A stretch of DNA of 64,000 nucleotides from Chitinophaga sp. S165 (GTDB lineage Bacteria; Bacteroidota; Bacteroidia; Chitinophagales; Chitinophagaceae), in contig NZ_QGTG01000002.1 of NCBI RefSeq assembly GCF_003182155.1, forward strand, positions 1,255,646 through 1,319,645. The letters run 5' to 3'. The notes beneath the pieces were generated by a model. The model was given only the letters and a program-made list of their open reading frames with translations. It was not told where the DNA came from and did no database searches. This document shows, piece by piece, positions 62,745 to 64,000 of the stretch. Position numbers and translations under genes: made by a program. Numbering within the stretch: position 1 is the stretch's first letter; every line of letters begins with the position of its first letter.

Positions 62745-64000
62745 TTAATAAGAACCGGTTTTGTCCTTTACCACTTTGGCAATCCACTTACTGATCATCA
62801 GCATGGCAACACCGGCAATGGCTGCAGATATCACCAGGATCAGGAAGTAGGTGCTCTTGTTGGTGAAGCTATCCCAGAAGGTGGCCATCAGGCCCGCTAC
62901 CTTACCGGCAATCGCGTTCACTAGGTACCAGCCGCCCATCATAAGTGCTGTTACACGGGGAGGAGAAAGTTTGGATACCATGGATAAGCCGATAGGGCTT
63001 ACGAGGATCTCACCGACTGTAAATACCGCATAGGTGCCAAACAGCCAGGCCATGGAGGTTTTATCTATATATACGTTTGTCATGGAAGCGGCAAACACCA
63101 TCAGCAGGGAAGATGTACCTGCCAGGAAGATACCAAGTGCGATCTTCACCGGCGTGTTAGGTTCTTTTCCGCGCTTGGCAAGCCAGCCGAACAATCCTAC
63201 GACAATCAGACTGAATGCCACAATAAAGAATGGGTTGATAGACTGGAAGATCTCCGTGGAGATGAGCTTTAACTTACCATCCTGGGGCCATTTATCCTTT
63301 GGCAGGTTCTGGAAATAAGGGTCCGCACCCTGAACTTCGATCGTTTGACCGTTTGCATCTTTGATGGCACGGAAATGCTCGTCTATCTGAGTAACGGTAT
63401 GTGGTTCGGTAGTTACGGTTTGCAGCATACCAAGTGGTTGTGAAGCCTTTTCCATTGCCGGAGATATCTGGCGGTGGGTATACTGGTCAGCCCAGATGGT
63501 AAGACCTGTACTGTTCTGGTTATAGATCACCCAGAATACGATCGCTACTGCGAAGAAGGCCAGCAGAGCGCCCAGGCCGCGTTTATCTTCCTGTTGCTTT
63601 GAAGTGGTGAACAGGCGGATATAGAAGATAATGATAGGAACGCAGGCAAACAGGAATGCGTCATTTGACTTGGTGCCGAACAGCGTATGACCGAGTAAGT
63701 TCGGAGAACTGATAAAGTAGCCGATAGCAGCCGCAATAACAGCTGGTAACAGTGCACTTCCCAGGATCTTTCCGGTCGACATTTCGTCAGGAGACGGCTC
63801 TTTCCGTACATCTCCCGCAGCGATGACTTTTTGATTGGTAGCGAAAATGACCAATCCGATCAGCATACCTATACCGGCGGCAGCGAAGGCGTGCCCCCAT
63901 CCGTAGTGGTTACGGAGATAGGCGGCCACGAAGTTGCAGATAAAGGCGCCGATGTTCACGCCCATGTAAAAGATGTTGTAGGCCACGTCTTTTTTAGCCC
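62745..64000 (-). CDS. POT/PTR2-family proton-dependent peptide transporter (5' end outside window)
   Basis: The visible 418 residues are open to the window edge on the minus strand; the first visible ones are AKKDVAYNIFYMGVNIGAF, the second PTR2 signature, so the N-terminus with the first helices is missing. A GTG at 63986 is in frame but not the likely start. FVAAYLRNHYGWGHAFAAAG and the C-terminal helices (TVGEILVSPIGLSMVSKLSP) fit POT proteins. A large extracytosolic loop (SQPLGMLQTVTTEPHTVTQI onward) separates the halves. It takes up di- and tripeptides, complementing the OPT system next to it. Confidence 0.93.
   Translation of the reverse strand, partial: AKKDVAYNIFYMGVNIGAFICNFVAAYLRNHYGWGHAFAAAGIGMLIGLVIFATNQKVIAAGDVRKEPSPDEMSTGKILGSALLPAVIAAAIGYFISSPNLLGHTLFGTKSNDAFLFACVPIIIFYIRLFTTSKQQEDKRGLGALLAFFAVAIVFWVIYNQNSTGLTIWADQYTHRQISPAMEKASQPLGMLQTVTTEPHTVTQIDEHFRAIKDANGQTIEVQGADPYFQNLPKDKWPQDGKLKLISTEIFQSINPFFIVAFSLIVVGLFGWLAKRGKEPNTPVKIALGIFLAGTSSLLMVFAASMTNVYIDKTSMAWLFGTYAVFTVGEILVSPIGLSMVSKLSPPRVTALMMGGWYLVNAIAGKVAGLMATFWDSFTNKSTYFLILVISAAIAGVAMLMISKWIAKVVKDKTGSY

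Overview
The window looks like chromosomal DNA of a gliding member of the Bacteroidota, most likely Chitinophaga or a close relative (an inference from gene content; no database was searched). Support comes from three gliding genes (gldB, gldF, gldG), two TonB-dependent receptors with N-terminal carboxypeptidase-regulatory-like domains, a MurF-alanine racemase fusion, DUF1800/DUF1501 and DUF5777 genes, few Shine-Dalgarno sequences, and many TAnnTTTG (-7) promoter boxes. Nothing marks a phage, insertion sequence, plasmid or CRISPR array.

Layout. 1-3160: end of a small biosynthetic cluster (partial gene, MATE exporter, carrier protein, AMP-ligase). 3.2-6.2 kb: siderophore-type TonB receptor and a secreted Nudix-like protein with a degraded Nudix box. 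6.4-12.1 kb: small accessory genes (DUF1905/YdeI, AraC, epoxide hydrolase, GNAT, Crp/Fnr, extended SDR, a truncated VOC remnant, a RibD-C/DHFR-like protein), ending at tRNA-Ser(GGA). 12.3-23.5 kb: housekeeping (asparaginase, TatD, NodB deacetylase, gltX, glnS, a B12-binding mutase subunit, enoyl-CoA hydratase, fumC). 23.5-38.1 kb: TSUP exporter, large TonB receptor, lspA, murF-alr fusion, gldG/gldF, an IscU-like protein lacking two of three cluster cysteines beside iscS, methylmalonyl-CoA epimerase, a candidate small RNA, and a separate murF. 38.2-40.1 kb: heme-lipoprotein, YceI and DUF5777 barrel module. 40.2-49.3 kb: small zincin-like protein, apaG, methyltransferase and MBL hydrolase pair, a zeta-like kinase with a probable antitoxin, gldB, PorT-like barrel, nadE, serS, GNAT.

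49.3-56.8 kb is a molybdenum-cofactor region (moeB-rhodanese, TSUP, moaD, moaE, mobA, moaC, moeA), interrupted by a PepSY membrane protein and two small unknown membrane proteins; moaA is not in the window. 56.9-64 kb holds the DUF1800/DUF1501 pair, a lipoprotein, an OPT transporter and a POT peptide transporter cut by the window end.

The most notable non-coding signals are: a 30-bp element (26/30 identical) upstream of both the siderophore receptor and the distant PepSY gene, each with a second half-site about 55 bp nearer the gene; a TATGGACTAT element in the promoters of both Mur-ligase genes and of the heme lipoprotein gene; a symmetric four-copy TACCGTCAT array on a 22-bp repeat at 62.5 kb; and a candidate structured RNA ending at about 36756.
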